NCBI GenBank assembly: GCA_963930655.1
Contig: OZ005612.1
Coordinates: 13,769,001-13,833,000, forward strand
DNA: 64,000 nt
Origin: Myrica gale
Lineage: Eukaryota; Streptophyta; Magnoliopsida; Fagales; Myricaceae
Direction of reading: 5' to 3'
In this document: in pieces, positions 32,093 to 45,597 of the stretch
How positions within the stretch are numbered: the stretch's first letter is position 1
How the letters are laid out: each line of letters opens with the position of its first letter
Notes under the pieces: model-generated
What the model was told of the DNA's origin: nothing
The model's input: the letters and a program-made list of their open reading frames with translations, nothing else
The model's database searches: none
Made by a program: the position numbers and the translations under genes

Positions 32093-34332
32093 AAACCACC
32101 ATGCGGCACGGATAATATAGACTCTGCATTTCACTCGGTGTAAACAATATGACGGAGATACCAAATACGTTGATCAGAATAAAAGAAAAAGAAAAAATGA
32201 AAGAAAAAGAAAACAAAAGAGAGATAGACAAAGGAAAAATATTTACCAACCACGTCGATACGTGTGTCTACGCTGTACAGCCTGTACATACGCCGGTGAT
32301 AAGGAGGACGTGGCTTCTAACCTGACAGCGTCCTCTCATCCCCTACTGTTCAGAGTTTGCGACGTGCCTCAGCTATCTGATTTAGGCCATGTTTCTCCGC
32401 CACTTACTGCTCTGTCATGGTGGCCACTCCTCATTCAAATTTTGGATTTGTAACTCATATTATTTGCGATCTCATTACATTGTTTTCAAATATAACTTCT
32501 CATGCTTTTCCACGATTTCTTGTACATATCCACTAAATATTTATAGGTAATCCATTTCAAGTCATATTTAATTAGTAATAAATGTTTGAACCTTTTCATG
32601 TGGACATAATTCCAGCCCCACTCTCAAATTCTTTTAAATGGTAAGTCGACCAAAATAAATGGGGAATAGTTAAAGAAAGTATATTCCAAATCATAGAGAG
32701 AATATAGATAAACGTGTACGGCTTATTCGCTCTCACGGGCGATGACAGGTGTCCACAAAGGCGGTGCATGCAAGAGACAGGGTCAGACCATAAAAGGCAA
32801 GAAACCCTTCAAATTTTATTTTTCAATTACCCAAAACTCATACAAAAATACATGGCAATCTTTTAATGACCACAATATGTTCGCCACAACAGGAAAATAA
32901 AAAAATTATTTGGGCAAATGAGAAGAAATTAAATTAGAAGTGCACGTGAAAATTCCAGAATTGAGTGCGTGGGGAGAGGCACAGTCTTGGCGTGACAGGT
33001 GACCGGCCTTTGATAGACTACGTCGCACATTTTCCTCTCCCCGTGACGGCGCAATTTCTGTTCGATTTATTTATTTTTTATTTTATTTTTCAAAATACGG
33101 GTATTTATTTTGTAATTTTCCAGCCAGTGTATTTTGCTTTTTGTAATAATAATTATTGGTGTGATCTTCGTTGGGTTTCTATTTCTGGGACTTTTCTGCT
33201 ACTCCACGAAGTTTTCTTGTGGAGAGAAGAATTTATTTCCAACGCAGGGAGAGAGAAGGGAGGCACACAAACTCGGTCCGTTTATGAGCTCCCAAGATTT
33301 CCCGCGGAGTCGAAATTCTCTATTTCTCAATTCCTCCGAAACCCGTTTAAGCTTCTAGATCTCTCAGCCTTCCTTCCTCTCACAATCCTCTTGAGATTTC
33401 AATTCCTTTTTCACCGCCCACATTCCTGTTTTCCTTTTTCAGACAGGAGGAATTTTGTGTTTTCTGGGAAGTAGTCTCTAGTTTGGAAATTTCGCCATAA
33501 CGCGCACGCCCGCGTATGCCTACCTAGACGGCAAGATGGCCGAATGCGCGTGGACTGGTCGCGCTTTGCTTAAGTCAAAACGCAAGATCCAAACCAAAGT
33601 CTGCGTTCAAAGCCTTTGGTTTGCTCCATCCTTCGGAGAAATAATTCAGATGTACTACTATTCACACTCCTACATGATCGTCTAGGCGGGCTTGTGGTAC
33701 GGTCTCTTTGGTAATTGGCTGATTTAAGAGCCCGTGTGAGGTTGATTTTGTTGTTGTTGGGTTTCTTGGTGTTCTTCTTTCGTGGGCGGAGATTACACTT
33801 CGGTGCTGAAGATTCATTGGGTCGTACGTATTACATGTTTTGTCTGAACCCGTGTGCTTCCTCGCTTATTAACACTCTCCCTTTTCTTCGTTTGTTTCTC
33901 TTAAAGTTTCTATTTTCATCTTTTTTTCTAGTTGCTGCTTCTGTGTTTCGAATATTATTTGTTTTTCTAATTTTTGTGCTTCTCACTTGGAACATTTTTC
34001 TGGGGGCTACTTTTGTGTTAAAAATTGAGATCTTGGCAGAATCTGGTAACCGGATATTGATTCTGGGTATTTTTTTACTTCTAAAGAAATTTAGATAAAC
34101 TGTATTCCCTTCTGGAAGGTAATTTAAATCTTCCTAGTGTTTAAGTTTTGAAGCTTTTGGTGGTTGTGATTCTTGGTATTTATTGTAGGTACTAATTCTG
34201 GAAGAAGCTGCATTTACTAGTGAGGGAGTTGGCTTTGGAACGAACAAATTGTTATTATCCTATAGGGCTTTTCTGTGTTTTCTGATATTGGCGTAGGAGG
34301 TTGTGAGAGCTCGCGCTGATACTTGTTGAGGA
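32093..34332 (+). promoter_or_regulatory. Upstream region and 5' leader of the P4-ATPase gene
   Basis: Promoter and untranslated leader of the flippase gene. The transcription start is not visible, and the GC rise from about 32960 suggests it lies near 33000-33250. A plausible leader intron is 34119-34188 (GAAG|GTAATT to TTGTAG, 70 nt). The open frames at 32965-33474 and 33715-34098 have no recognisable domain and are interpreted as leader sequence. Confidence 0.5.
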
Positions 34333-37300
34333 ATGAAAACAAGAGGTGGTACGAGGAGGAAGCTGCGTTTCAGCAAGCTCTACTCATTCGCATGTGGGAA
34401 GGCATCTTTGAAGGATGATGAACATTCACAGATTGGTAGACCAGGGTTTTCCAGGGTAGTTTTTTGCAATGAAACCGAGTCCTTTGAAGCTGGAAATCGC
34501 CATTATGGGGGCAATTATGTTAGGTCTACAAAGTATACACTTGCCACTTTCTTGCCCAAATCATTGTTTGAGCAGTTTAGGAGAGTGGCTAATTTCTTCT
34601 TCTTGGTCACTGGCATCTTGGCCTTAACCCCGCTCGCTCCTTATGCAGCTGTTAGTGCTATCATCCCTCTGGTTATCATTATCGCGGCAACAATGTTGAA
34701 AGAGGGTGTTGAAGATTGGCGGCGAAAGCAGCAGGTATCATTTTTTGCTTTTCCAGTTTGCTTCTGTTGATTAGTCCTCACGCAATGTTTTTGATTGTCC
34801 CCTGAGCTTTACTATATTTCTCGTTCCAATTAAATATGGTTTGGATAAAATCAAACTGAACCGTTCCGGTCTCCTGATCTCAAAGTCACTGTAGATGATT
34901 TTTGCTTTCGTTTACGTTATTTTTGGTAAAATTTCGTCTGTGAATCGAGAAGTATCCTAAGGCTTCGAGGACATCATTGACTGATGGAAGATCACTTATG
35001 TTATTAAAAACTAGCAAGGGAGAAATGTCAGGGAAACGTTTGCTACTTTTATTACTGCAGTGGATGCTGAGAACATTTGTTTACTCTTCTTAATACACCA
35101 CGGAGAGAATGTGCATAACTTCAAGTTAATCTGTCTAAATTCATGGCTTATTTGAGAAAGGATGAGCAAATTACAATATCTGTGTAGGGTGCTATATTCT
35201 ATGCTTCATAAATGATTTTTGCCACCATATCTTCAAACTGGAATGACTTAAGAAATGATAAAACAGAAAAATAAATAAATAAGTAAAGAATGTAATTTAT
35301 ATTCTCTTCCATGTGCTAAAAGATGTACACTTGACAACACTGGCCAAATTGCTAAAAATGTATATATTGTTTATTCTGTTGGGGATGCTGTTATCCTAGG
35401 ATGTATGGGTTTCGAGCCTCAATTGAGTTTGGATGATTTCCCGTACAAACGTGCTTTTAAGATGAAAACAATTTTCAATCTTCAAATATTTTTTTTTGTA
35501 TCTCATTATTACCTTTGATTCTGCAATACATAAAAAACACCTCACAAGATTTTTTTCCAGACTTCAAGTGGACCTTACCAATTTCAAAAGGCCAAAAAGG
35601 AAAGACTTCTAAAAAAAAAATTTGGTCAGACATATATGTTAGGCTCCCACTCTTTTCACCAAAATACCCAAAAGAATAAAAATGTACCACAAGCTTTACT
35701 CTATAATTTTAGGGAGCACTGCAAAGTTTTTCCTATCCAAATATTTTTTTTAGAGCTGAAATTTTTTGCAGGATATTGAGGTTAACAATAGGAAGGTTAA
35801 AGTGCATCAAAGTGATGGAGTTTTTAATTATACTGAATGGAAGAACCTGAGAGTAGGGCAAATAGTAAAGGTCGAGAAGGATGAATTCTTTCCGGCGGAT
35901 CTTCTCTTGCTTTCATCCAGTTACGATGATGCAATCTGCTATGTTGAGACCATGAATCTTGATGGGGAGACTAATCTAAAATTGAAGCAAGCATTGGAGG
36001 TTACTTCATTCTTACATGAGGACTCTGACTTCAGAAATTTTAAGGCTATACTTAAATGCGAAGACCCCAATGTTAATTTGTACTCTTTTATTGGGAGTAT
36101 GGAGTTTCAAGAACAACAATATCCCCTCTCTCCTCAGCAACTTCTTCTCAGAGATTCTAAACTCCGAAATACGGACTTCATATATGGGGCTGTTGTCTTC
36201 ACTGGTCATGACACAAAAGTAATTCAAAATTCTACAGACCCCCCTTCAAAGAGAAGCAGAATTGAGAAAAAGATGGACAAAATTATCTACTTCTTGTTTT
36301 GTATTCTCTTTCTGATATCTTTTGTTGGATCTATTCTCTTTGGGATTGCAACTAAAGAGGACTTGAAAAATGGGAGGTCAAAGAGGTGGTATCTTAGACC
36401 GGATGATTCTACAGTTTTCTTTGATCCCAAAAGAGCACCACTTGCAGCATTTTTTCACTTTCTGACAGCCCTGATGTTGTATACTTATTTTATTCCAATC
36501 TCCTTATATGTGTCAATTGAGATTGTGAAAGTTCTTCAGACCATCTTCATCAATAGTGATATTCACTTGTACTATGAAGAAGCTGATAAACCGGCGCATG
36601 CCCGTACCTCAAATTTAAATGAGGAACTTGGCCAAGTTGACACAATACTTTCTGATAAGACTGGAACTTTGACCTGCAACTCAATGGAGTTCATCAAGTG
36701 TTCTGTGGCTGGGACGGCCTATGGTCGTGGTGTTACAGAAGTTGAGAGGGCTATGGATGGAAGAACAGGCTCACCTTTGGTTAACAAAGAAGTAAATGGA
36801 TTTCATAACATGAAAGAATCTACTGATTCCAAGTCACCAATTAAAGGCTTTAATTTCAAAGATGAGAGAATCATGAATGGCAACTGGGTCAATGAGCCTA
36901 GAGCGGATATCATTCAGAAGTTTTTGCGGCTATTGGCTATCTGTCACACAGCCATACCAGAAGTGGATGAAGAAACAGGGAAGGTTTCATATGAAGCTGA
37001 ATCTCCAGATGAAGCTGCATTTGTGATTGCAGCGAGAGAACTTAGTTTTGAATTCTACAGAAGGACCCAGACTAGCATATCTCTGCATGAGTTGGATCCA
37101 GTGTCTGGCGACAGAGTCGAAAGGTCAGCATTTCTCATTGCATGTCATATAGGCAGACATTGGAAGTAATTTATATTCTGTTTGGCTGTCATTGTGGTGC
37201 ATATGGATTCACCTGAACACACAGTTAACAGAGTCCATTTGTGATTTTGTCTCCTTTCTATCCGTAAGTTTTATAGTTAAGTCGTAGATGAGCAATCCTG

Positions 37301-40300
37301 GACCTAACCTCTAATCCTACACTAGTTACTGATGCAATGGAAGAAGTTTCTGATGTTGTCATTCTTTCATCACTGCTGACCGAATGGGGAATATATTGAA
37401 AGATCAATGGCTTCTACTACACTTGTTTGTGATTGAGAAGGATTTGAACTTACTAGTTCTTAGAAAATTCCAATTCCTCTGATTGTTCTTACAACTAAAC
37501 TAAAGTCGCTTTTGCATTTGTTCCATCTGTTTTCCTTGCTTGCACCTTGTAGCCCCTAAGTTGTGCTATCTTCAAAAACTCCATGGGGCTAGCAGATGGG
37601 TTCTTATGAACCGATGTTGTTCATAACATGCCGGCATGTGTTTTGCTACTGATAGTTATTTGCAGCTCATAGTGGATCCAGATGTTAGAAATGGAGTAAA
37701 AAAACCCACTCTAGCCACTTTTTCTGTGGCTGCATATACACATGCAGGTGGGGCTAATTCTTTATTATCAACCGATGCTTACATTGTATTCACAAGAGAT
37801 GTGTGTAGTCTCTAGCTTAATGAGCCTCATCCAATTCCCTCTTTGAGAGCAGTCCTTTTCTACTATTCCAACTCACGTTTGTAATCACCATAGCCTTCTT
37901 GTTGTAGTGGCAAGGATCCACCCTCTTTGCTATAGAATTATTATTTGTGATATACAGTAATTTCTTGCAGGGGAAAAATAACTTAAAGATTAGATCATAA
38001 AACAACCATGTCTTCATGAAATAATTTCCTGTTGCAGGTCATATAAACTTCTGAATGTATTAGAGTTTAACAGCTCAAGGAAGCGGATGTCTGTGATAGT
38101 CAGAGATGAGGACGGAAAGATACTATTACTTTGCAAAGGTGCTGACAGGTTTGTGATCAACTATCCTGAAAACTCAGATGTGTCATTATCAGCTGTTATC
38201 CACCCTAACTCATGTTCCATGCAGTGTCATGTTTGGAAGGCTTGCCAAGAGTGGTAGGGAGTTTGAAGAGGAGACCAGGGAGCATGTTAATGAGTATGCT
38301 GATGCTGGCCTGAGAACCTTGATACTTGCCTATCGTGAACTCGATGAAGAAGAATACAAAGAATTCAATGAGAAATTCACTGAGGCAAAAAACTCAGTTA
38401 GTGCAGATCGGGACACATTGATTGATGAAGTGGCAGAGAAGATTGAAAGGGAACTAACTCTTCTTGGGGCAACTGCTGTAGAGGACAAACTTCAAAACGG
38501 GGTGGGTTGAGAATGCTAACTACTAACACATGTACCCCTTCTACTGATCATTAGATGCAGATCTGATGTTTCTTCTGTTGTGCTCTTCAGGTTCCTAATT
38601 GCATTGACAAGCTTGCACAAGCAGGAATTAAGATTTGGGTTTTGACTGGAGACAAGATGGAGACTGCCATCAATATTGGGTACGATTTGTTTGTTTTGTT
38701 GTTGTGTTGACTCTGAGGTGAGGCTTACTTCTCCTACTACTTTTGAAGATATCTGACTTAAACATATGAATTTGCAGTTTTGCTTGTAGTCTGCTCAGGC
38801 AAGGAATGAAGCAGATTATAATAACTTTGGAGAGTCCCCAAATCCAAGCATTAGAAAAGGCAGGAGATAAGGTTGCAATCACCAAGGTAAATTTGTATAT
38901 CAGGCCTCGATTCCTTTATGATTTTCAGGTGTGGTAGTTTACTCTCGGGCTGTGACTTGCAGTTTTGGTGGGCATATACTCTTGAGCTCAGGAATCTTAT
39001 CTGATATTAAGGTTGATGTGACTCTGCCTGACCACATTCTGACGTGTTTTGCATAATGGATTCGTGGCTTGTTAATTTAGATCATTTGTTCCTTCAGTTT
39101 GATACCAACTGAATCAGGAATATGTATTATCCTTATGTAAAACAATGGTCAATACATATGTTTTGCTGTCTCTCACTCTTCAGTCTTTTACTATACATGC
39201 TTGAATGTTGATCGTACGCTCACCACATCGACCAGAATATATTCTGGGCTTGTCTTCATTCTGGTAGTTGCTGTTCCATTCATTTTGTGGGTCATGACTG
39301 GTATCTTTTGGGCTAGAGTTTCTTTTGTATTGGTTTTGGGGTGTTTTTCTTCTTCTAAGAAGCTCCATGGACCTTCTCTTCTCTTCCATTCTACATCTTC
39401 TCATATATGAACAATAAATGGAGAAGGATTGTCTCTGAATGCTGGTAGTTCATAACTGGACCTGTGTTTTATCAAATGTTCAAGTCTGCAAAAGGAAAAA
39501 GAAGAAAGAGTAATCTAGCAGAAAAGGAATAGAAAAGGATGTGAGCCTTGACAGAAAAGCATGCTTGTGTGCGAGGACTTATGAACAGGGATGTATATTC
39601 CATGTGCTCAACATAGGGTTTATATTTTGTAAAGCTCAGGCTTCATTATTAATTCTGGGATACTTGGTGGAGTTAGAGATCATGTCCTTGAAATAAATGT
39701 GCATTTAAAATTGTTGATATAATTCAGCGTTGTTTTTTAGGCATCAAAGGAGAGTGTCATTAATCAGATATCTGAAGGGAAGGCTCAAATTACTTCATCA
39801 AGTGGGAGACCTGTGGCATATGCTTTGATCATTGATGGGAAATCGCTTGCTTATGCTCTAGAGGATGACGTGAAGAACATGTTTTTGGACCTTTCAATGC
39901 ATTGTGCATCTGTTATATGCTGCCGCTCATCACCAAAACAGAAGGCGCTGGTGTGTTTTTTAACCAGTGATTGCACCGCTTTACTGTTTATTGAGGATCT
40001 TCTGTGTTTTGGTTGTCTGTTTCCCTCCATGATTATAATTTAGGAGTAATGTGTTTTTTCTGGTAAAAAATGAAGGTTACAAGACTCGTCAAATCTGGTA
40101 CGGGGAAAACAACATTAGCAATTGGTGATGGTGCCAATGATGTGGGAATGCTTCAAGAAGCAGATATAGGGGTGGGAATCAGTGGTTTTGAAGGAATGCA
40201 GGTGCTCAATGGATTGCTTTACATTTTTCTGTTGAACCATGTAGGAAACCTTTGTATTTCATTGTATTTCTCACTCTGTACTCTTTGTGGTTTTCAATTC

Positions 40301-42135
40301 AGGCGGTCATGTCAAGTGATATTGCGATTGCACAGTTCCGATATTTGGAGCGTCTGCTACTTGTGCATGGACATTGGTGCTACCGAAGGATCTCATCAAT
40401 GGTAAGCCATTCTTACATTCAGTTTTAGACAAACTTGATACTTCATACTCTAGAGGAAGTGACTTTCCTAAAGATTATCACAAGTTTAGACCTTATTAAT
40501 AATCAATTTACCTTGGTCATTCTTCTATTTGCAGATATGTTACTTCTTCTACAAGAATATCACATTTGGTTTCACTATCTTCTTGTATGAGGCCTTCACA
40601 TCATTTTCTGCACAACCTGCATACAATGATTGGTTTCTGTCATTCTACAGTGTTCTCTTCTCATCAGTTCCAGTGGTTATTATGGGCGTTTCTGATCAAG
40701 ATGTTTCTGCTAGGTATTGTCTGAAGGTATGTTAACCATCCAATTCCTCGATTAGTTATTTACATCATGGTGGTTATCGACCATAAATCTTATGTGACCT
40801 ATATCTCCACCTATACTTACAGATATAACTGGCTCAGTGCTTCATTTTGTTTGTTTCCTTTTAATGGAACTTGTAAATTTTTCATTGCTGCAATCCAGAT
40901 AAGAAAACTACACGTATATTATGCCTAGTCCTACCCCTTGATTAATTCCTCGAGACCCTTAGGATGGTGTGGAAATGAGTGTGTTGGTTTGAAGTTTTGT
41001 CCTTGCATTGAGGTCACTTGAAAAGCCCCTGTTGATGCCATTGGACAATCGGGCCCCATTGATGGCTCTAGGAACTTTAGTACTTTCAAATGGTATGTCT
41101 CGCTATATGTCTGTTGTGTAGGGCTGCCAAATTAACTAGTGGAAGACGGAAAAATTTAAAACTCTTATTTGCATTCACATGGTAGAGTAGAATGACAAAA
41201 TATCGATTGGGGATATACTATTTTTGTTATGAGTTAGGCTACGACAATTATTAGGGATCAGTTTGTTTGAGATCTCATTATCATGTACCAGGAGGAATAA
41301 AACAAGTGCCAATTAAGGTAAAGAGGAGTTGCCAGTGTTGGTATGAAAGTAAAAAATTGCAAATTATTGTAATAGGAGTTGCTACTGGAGGTGGACAATG
41401 AAACCCATAAAGGAAGATATAATAGCTTTAATGTCTTACGTTTTAGTTTCTTGACACGTTAATATTAATTGTTGGCCTTTGCAGTTTCCTCTGTTATACC
41501 AACAAGGGGTGCAGAATGTCCTTTTCAGCTGGCGTCGAATACTCGGTTGGATGTTAAATGCGGTATGCAGTGCCATAATCATTTTCTTCTTGTGCGTGAA
41601 AGCGTTGGAGCTCCAAGCTTTCAATAGTGATGGACGAACTGCTGGGAGGGATATTTTAGGGGCAACGATGTATACATGTGTTGTTTGGGTCGTAAACTTG
41701 CAGCTGGCACTTGCTATAAGTTACTTCACCTTGCTTCAACATGTTGCCATCTGGGGTTCAGTTACTGTCTGGTACCTTTTCCTCTTGGGATACGGAGCCA
41801 TTACTCCTACCAGATCTACCACTGCTTACCAACTACTCGTTGAAGTCCTTGCCCCATCCTCTTCCTATTGGCTTGTAACTCTTCTTGTAGTGATATCAAC
41901 CCTAATACCATACTTTGCGTACTCAGCAATTCAGAGGCGCTTCTTTCCTATGTTCCATGAGGTGATACAATGGATAAGGCATAATAATGGCCGACCAAAT
42001 GATCCTGAGTTTTTTGAAATGGTGCGGCAGAGGTCAATGCGGCAGAACTCAATGCGGCCAACAGATGTAGGCTTCACTGCACGCTTAGAAGCAAGCAGTA
42101 ACCGGCTAATCGAGATGAACAGCAGCCATAAGTGA
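34333..42135 (+). CDS. ALA: P4-type phospholipid-transporting ATPase (flippase), ALA9/ALA10-like
   Basis: Complete 11-exon gene, 1205 residues, normal for the family. Exons: 34333-34734, 35772-37123, 38038-38148, 38225-38501, 38591-38679, 38778-38886, 39741-39950, 40076-40201, 40303-40401, 40535-40726, 41485-42135. All junctions keep frame with GT...AG borders. It flips aminophospholipids across secretory-pathway or plasma membranes, usually with an ALIS/CDC50 subunit. Order of motifs: N-terminal FARRVAN-like [12 protein letters not shown] before TM1-2; actuator DGET (198-201); TM4 with the P4-specific PISL (YFIPISLYV); phosphorylation DKTGT with Asp429; nucleotide-binding KGADS (618-622); TGDK (733-736); GDGAND (867-872); six C-terminal membrane segments. 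The tail MVRQRSMRQ...VGFTARLEA is typical of the ALA8-12 group and most like ALA9, from memory rather than a search. The start is the first ATG, giving [19 protein letters not shown]. No defect is seen. Confidence 0.96.
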
Positions 42136-42352
42136 TGCTTGTGTATTTGTTCTGGGATGGTTAGCTGTCAAAGAATGCAGGTTGTACATATCTGGTTGAA
42201 CTTTGAAACTTGCCTGCCATTCACAAACCCCACCTGATACGAGCTATTTACAGACTGTACTACTGCTTGGATCAAAGGTACGACGAAGAGATTAGTGGTG
42301 GAAGATCACATTGTACAGAAGCATGATTCATCTGTAACGTGTAGTAGATTGT

Positions 42353-42386
<34 letters not shown>

Positions 42387-42867
42387 TTTTGGTCACTTGA
42401 GTTTGCGTCTCTTAGTTATTATTTATCAGTCCCAAGTGAATGCCATATAGATGGGAGCAAATTCAACGGGGGATTGGATGGTGTTCCTCTTTATGACGAA
42501 AAGAAAACAGAGCCTACCCCTCTTATAACATGTTCTGCATCTGGTCCGTGCACTCTTTTGTTGTGTGTGCTGTGAACCCCATGAAAATTAACGGGGCATC
42601 CACAAAAATGCTAAATAATTAGGAATAATAAAATTCATTGGACCTGGAAAAGCCATCACCACAGGGCACAGAGGGACTGTAAGACCTCTTGGACTAATTA
42701 TTTTCATAAAAAGCCTCTAAGTTCGGCCATGCCACAGGCTCCGATTTCCTCTAGCAGGCATTGTAACCAGCCATGCCGTGTGATGTGAAATGGGATAGCA
42801 AATGTTATAGATTGATACGATATTATTTCTCTGACTTGAATGTGGGGAACGCTACTAGTCCGGTAAC
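42136..42867 (+). other. 3' UTR of the flippase gene and downstream DNA
   Basis: This follows the TGA at 42133-42135. It contains a run of 30 T at 42354-42383. No clear poly(A) site was identified, and beyond about 42600 the sequence is intergenic. Confidence 0.6.
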
Positions 42868-45597
42868 CATGGACAAAGCTAGGATTTCCCCCTAGGCTAA
42901 CTATAATTTTTGCTTCAAATTAAAAAATCTTTGTACGCAATAGATAAAATCTTTTAATTTTTATTTAAAACAAAATAAGCATAGTCGAAGTATAACAACA
43001 TACTCTAAAACTTAAGAGAACAAATTATAAACTTGAAGTATCAAAATAAAATTTTCATCAACTATGCTAATTGAACCTGACATTCCTTCAACGAGTAAAA
43101 GTCATCAATTATCATATTAGTAATAAAACATTTTGCAATTTCTTTCTCAATGTAAACAACAAGATAATTCTTAAGAAAATCATTTTTCATCTTATTTCCA
43201 AGTCCTCTTTGTTTTGACAATGTTCATTGCTGAAAAAGCACGTTCAGTAGTTGCAGTTGAAACTGAAAGAGTTAAAACTAGCCGAATCAATCTCTCAACC
43301 AAATAATATACTTATGACTTCGTAGTTTTTACCAATGCTTGATACAAATCAGAGATGAGAGACAACTCATGTAACACTGGATGATGATGCACCTCGTACT
43401 CATACTGTTGCAACTCAAATCTCAATAGAGTTTTTTTTTCTACTCTTGAAAATCTTCAGGTACAATTTCTCTATAAGACTGCATATCTTGTCAAAATCGT
43501 ATGACTGATAATCATTTCTAGGTCCAAAGAAGAATTAAGAGTATGAAGCTCCCTTCTCTTCTCATTAAACCTGCTATTTAACTCTTGGAATTGAGAATTT
43601 ATAGTAGTAGTAAATATGTCTATTTGGTAATGATGCTCTATTGTGACTTGTTCTTGTTGATGACACTTACTACGACTTGCAGTAAAACGAGCATTCATAT
43701 TCAAAATTTCAATATCATATTGCTTACAAAACAATGTCACATTCTCGTGTAATGCATCCCAACCACTCTCTCTCAGTTTCTGGAGAAGTAATTTTGTGCT
43801 ACAAGATTCATAGCATTGAAAATATCTCGGGATTTTTGTTGCAAAGATTGATACAAAATATTAGTGATTCCCACTACTTCCTTAATCAAGTGCAAGAAAA
43901 ATACAAACTCATATGATGTTAGTGCATCATAAGCCGCAGAAGCATCTCCACATAGAGCAGAAGATGTCACTTTGTCAACAATGGTTTGCAAGACTGAACA
44001 GGTTGGACAAAATAAAAACATGAGACCAAACCGAGTTTCTTTAGTTCGTTGTAGAGTTCCAATTTGATTAAGTTCTGTACCAGTCTCAAGTTCATTCATA
44101 TCAATCAAATTTGCAATTTTAATTACTGAGTAGCATGTAACTCATCATTACGTTTGCAAGAAGCTCGAATACAACAAACAATGAAAGTTAACTTCGAGAA
44201 AAATTGATGTTCATCACTAACGTCCTTTGATGTTGCAATCTGAACTAGTTGGAGCTTCTGTTCCAAGCAGTGTACATAATAGGCACAAGAACAATCTTGA
44301 AGAAATAAAACTTGTAAACCATCCAACTTATCTCGCATATTACTCGTGCCATCACATCCTTGGCCTCAAATATTCTGAATGTTAAGATTGTGATAAGATA
44401 GAAAACTAGATATCTCCTTTTTAAGAATTGAGGCACTAGTATCCTTAGCATATACAATGTTAAGAAAAATTCCAGTAGAAATGCTTAATTGTCAATAAAT
44501 CTCAAAACAATAGACATTTGCTCTTTGGATTCGTCTTGAGTTTCAACAACAATGATATAAAACTTCGCATCTCCAATTTCATCACGAATTTTATTTTGTA
44601 CACTTTTTGTAAAAATGTGCAAAATATTTTTATGAATTGTATGGGCATTTTCCAAAACAACTTCACCAACATCTTCATTATACGAGGCCCAAAGTTTTAT
44701 CATCTCAATAAAATTACCTCACTTTTTGGAGGTCATACTTTCATCACGTCCTTTGAAAGCATATGCCTGAAATGTTCGCCGTCGAATAGAATCTATAGAG
44801 GCCTTAAGTCGAAGTCGATTGTTCAAGACTTGTCAAGTAGATTGCCAGTGCATAACTTTGTCAATATGCTTCGATTGATTCATCTAGTCTTTATATGCTT
44901 TGATGGTAACATTATTCGGTGAACAAAAATATCTTTCCACATGAGCCAAAAAAGCACAATCTCTTCCATTATTAATTTTCTTCCAATTTCGAAAACCTTC
45001 TACCATAAATGCACTTGAATTATGATGTCCAACATATTTATTGCAGAAAAGGTAACATGGAAGACAAAAAGCAGTATCTTTTGCAAGAGAATACTCCAAC
45101 CAATTAGAGAATAACATGAACCAATTAGATTCAACTCTACAAGGACAATTAGTATTTCTAAAAAGCGGATATTTTTTTTAATGAGACATCGATATGGACT
45201 ATCTTTGATGTATACCCTCCTTATTTTATCACGTTGCTTGATTGGATGGTTCCATATTTCAGAGAGTAAACCAGGGTCGTATTCTAAAGTAACTATATCA
45301 TATTTTTCAAGTCGAACTCTAGGTGTATCCACTTCTTCAGATCAAGCTCTTCATGTCATGAATTGTATACAAGTAACACTTGGACCAACGTCAAAAAGGG
45401 CAATTCTATATAGTTGGCTGAATTGCCCATTTTTCTGCTTCCTCATCTTACTGATTTCAGTCTCCTCTTCCTCATTTTTCTCTGCCTCAACCATCCCAAA
45501 TTTCCCATTTTATTAATCATTGAATTCCTCTAGTCTGAAGGGTTTCATTCCGACAGGAAAAATGAGGAAGAGGAGACTGACTCTCTTGAGAGTGCTT
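42868..45597 (-). mobile_element. Decayed hAT transposon with TTF/DUF4371/dimerisation transposase
   Basis: The minus-strand transposase lies in pieces. TTF zinc-finger part at about 44884-45330 (YSLAKDTAFCLPCYLFCNK, GFRNWKKINNGRDC). DUF4371 at about 43773-44703 (RDEIGDAKFYIIVVETQDES, RDKLDGLQVLFLQDCSCAYY, ELETGTELNQIGTLQRTKET, AYDALTSYEFVFFLHLIKEV). A following segment lies at 43471-43740 (VTIEHHYQIDIF). The hAT dimerisation domain at about 43060-43300 has TTERAFSAMNIV. At least six frame changes kill it. The left end looks like CATGGACAAAGCTAGGATTT at about 42868, a decayed form of the CAGTGGCGG-type terminus. The right end is not found because the Athila fossil begins at 45598. It is related to the deletion derivative at 23431. 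Confidence 0.85.
45458..45579. repeat. Exact 22-bp inverted repeat next to the Athila fossil
   Basis: CAGTCTCCTCTTCCTCATTT... at 45458-45479 is exactly complementary to 45558-45579, with a 78-nt loop. The right arm ends 18 bp before the LTR. Confidence 0.9.

Noticed and set aside
32965-33474. 169-codon open frame upstream of the flippase gene
   Set aside because: No domain, composition like untranslated leader, and it lies in the expected leader/promoter of the gene. A second frame at 33715-34098 is similar hydrophobic low-complexity text.
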